This document shows positions 63,163 to 64,000 of a stretch of DNA of 64,000 nt, piece after piece. The position numbers and the translations under genes are program-made. The DNA comes from Candidatus Kapaibacterium sp. GTDB lineage: Bacteria > Bacteroidota > Ignavibacteria > Kapaibacteriales > UBA2268. Numbering within the stretch: the first letter of the stretch is position 1; every line of letters begins with the position of its first letter. The stretch covers positions 1 through 64,000 of the forward strand of contig JAONBD010000003.1 of the NCBI GenBank assembly GCA_028376765.1, in the 5' to 3' direction. The notes under the pieces are model-generated. The model made no database searches, had not been told where the DNA came from, and saw nothing but the letters and a program-made list of their open reading frames with translations.

Positions 63163-63480
63163 TTGTCTGAAAACTCATTTAACGAAAAAGTCAAAGAATT
63201 ACTTTTAGAGATACCAATAGGCCGTGTAACTACCTATGGTATAATAGCTGAAAAGTGTGGAATGAAATCATCTGCTCGTATGGTGGGTTATATTTTGAAC
63301 TCGTTAAAAAATCAAACTAAATACCCTTGCCATAGGGTGGTTAATCGTTTTGGAGAATTATCTGGTAAAAATCACTTTCAAGGAGAGGAACTGATGCAGG
63401 AGCTACTCGAAAGTGAAGGAATTGAAGTAACTGATAACAAGGTTAAACTTTCTAATTATTTATGGAATCCATTGGATTAA
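63163..63480 (+). CDS. MGMT/Ogt-type DNA-binding domain protein (O6-alkylguanine alkyltransferase-like), TTG start
   Basis: The 105-residue protein starts from TTG at 63163; no ATG occurs before the conserved LLEIPIGRVTTYGIIAEKCGM. It has ARMVGYIL (arginine finger) and YPCHRVVNRFGELSG, with the acceptor Cys kept (not the Trp of alkyltransferase-like proteins), so methyl transfer is possible. It lacks the N-terminal ribonuclease-like half of Ogt/Ada. It is divergent from the Nudix gene with 11 bp between the chosen starts, and precedes the oxoamine synthase by 30 bp. Confidence 0.87.
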   Translation: MSENSFNEKVKELLLEIPIGRVTTYGIIAEKCGMKSSARMVGYILNSLKNQTKYPCHRVVNRFGELSGKNHFQGEELMQELLESEGIEVTDNKVKLSNYLWNPLD

Positions 63481-63510
63481 CAACAATTAAATACTAAATG
63501 AGAAATAAGA

Positions 63511-64000
63511 ATGTCATTATTCGATAAATGTAATAGTTTTAAAACAGCAGATGAAGTTAAAGAAAAAGGGTTATATCCTTATTTCAAAACATTAGAGCAA
63601 AACGAAGGCCCTATAGTGACCCTTGAAGGTAGGGAGTTTGTAATGGCAGGTTCTAATAACTACCTAGGATTAACATCTCACCCAGAAGTGATAGAAGCTG
63701 CTCAACTTGCCACAAAAAAGTATGGAACTGGTTGTTCTGGATCTCGCTATTTAACTGGGACTTTAGATTTACATATCGAATTAGAAGAAAAACTAGCTGA
63801 ATACTTAAATTATGAATCGGTTCTTCTTTTTTCAACTGGATACCAGACTGCATTAGGAGTAATATCCTCACTTGTGCAAAGAGGTGATTATATTATTTCT
63901 GATAAAGAGAATCATGCTTGCATAATAAATGGTGCTTTAGCATCTAAAGGAGCACTTGGAAATTTTGTTAGATACAAGCATAATGATATTAATGATTTGG
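63511..64000 (+). CDS. Alpha-oxoamine synthase, serine palmitoyltransferase-like (3' end outside window)
   Basis: The ATG at 63511 opens a frame that runs off the window (163 codons seen). The sequence MSLFDKCNSF...GLYPYFKTLEQNEGP, then MAGSNNYLGLTSHPEVIEAA, GSGSRY-like GCSGSRYLTGTLDLHIELE and LLFSTGYQTALGVI, matches the PLP-dependent alpha-oxoamine synthases. The YPYF and SNNYLGL forms are those of bacterial serine palmitoyltransferases rather than KBL or BioF. It would condense Ser with acyl-CoA to 3-ketosphinganine for sphingolipids. The catalytic Lys lies beyond the window, so the call is by N-terminal similarity. Confidence 0.8.
   Translation, partial: MSLFDKCNSFKTADEVKEKGLYPYFKTLEQNEGPIVTLEGREFVMAGSNNYLGLTSHPEVIEAAQLATKKYGTGCSGSRYLTGTLDLHIELEEKLAEYLNYESVLLFSTGYQTALGVISSLVQRGDYIISDKENHACIINGALASKGALGNFVRYKHNDINDL

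Overview
The window is AT-rich, gene-dense bacterial chromosome, and several independent signs place it in the Bacteroidota/Chlorobiota (FCB) group. There is a type IX secretion (T9SS type A) C-terminal sorting domain at 12.7 kb. TAnnTTTG boxes of the Bacteroidota -7 type lie upstream of many starts. Shine-Dalgarno sequences are scarce. Other typical content is a DUF3098 protein, a serine-palmitoyltransferase-like enzyme, split heptose kinase and adenylyltransferase genes, and many SPII lipoproteins and outer-membrane barrels. A Tat-exported HiPIP lipoprotein and IPTL-CTERM proteins point to a deep or environmental lineage (Kapabacteria/Ignavibacteria/Rhodothermia-like) rather than Bacteroides or Flavobacterium. 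That finer placement is inference. No rRNA, tRNA, CRISPR array or insertion sequence was seen.

Layout. 0-5 kb: end of a glycogen-synthase-like gene, a DNRLRE-type lipoprotein and an outer-membrane protein in overlapping frames, UDP-glucuronate decarboxylase, a Dabb protein and queE. 5-12.7 kb: a secreted-protein block with two tandem paralogues ending in peptidase S74 self-cleaving chaperone domains, then a 1341-residue SBBP propeller protein with a T9SS tail. 12.7-14.5 kb: a methyltransferase and a pirin. 14.5-19.1 kb: an accessory island with a large Eco57I/type IIG-like DNA methylase, a small companion with a possible PD-(D/E)xK site, and about 920 bp of non-coding DNA carrying an operator-like palindrome, a MITE-like inverted-repeat element and a duplicated 27-bp motif. 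19-35 kb: MATE exporter, murQ, a dockerin-like secreted protein, a FAHD1-like hydrolase with an anomalous start, nadK, paired OmpA-like proteins, a DnaQ-type exonuclease, a membrane acyltransferase-like protein, era, an RsmI-like methyltransferase, a TPR protein, nadC, the HiPIP and an HD protein.

35-50 kb: a POTRA/barrel protein preceded by an orphan terminator (possible small RNA), a catalytically dead M1-like peptidase, an M28/PDZ peptidase, an aspartokinase, an unknown membrane protein, a six-PAS histidine kinase and dnaK. 50-54 kb: two secreted proteins with unrelated N-termini (Kelch propeller; right-handed beta helix) share a ~97% identical C-terminal module ending in an IPTL-CTERM tail. 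54-64 kb: an OYE-family reductase, cyclophilin and clpS; an RmlD-like reductase with split heptose kinase and adenylyltransferase (LPS core); SRPBCC, AraC, lnt, a NarL-type regulator, Nudix and MGMT genes; and the start of an alpha-oxoamine synthase (sphingolipid base synthesis).

Most core genes look ordinary. The parts that deserve attention are the surface-protein modules (S74 pair, shared IPTL module, T9SS propeller), the pseudo-M1 peptidase, the restriction-modification island with its repeat-rich flank, the FAHD1-like gene whose catalytic dyad lies upstream of its first ATG, and the orphan terminator.
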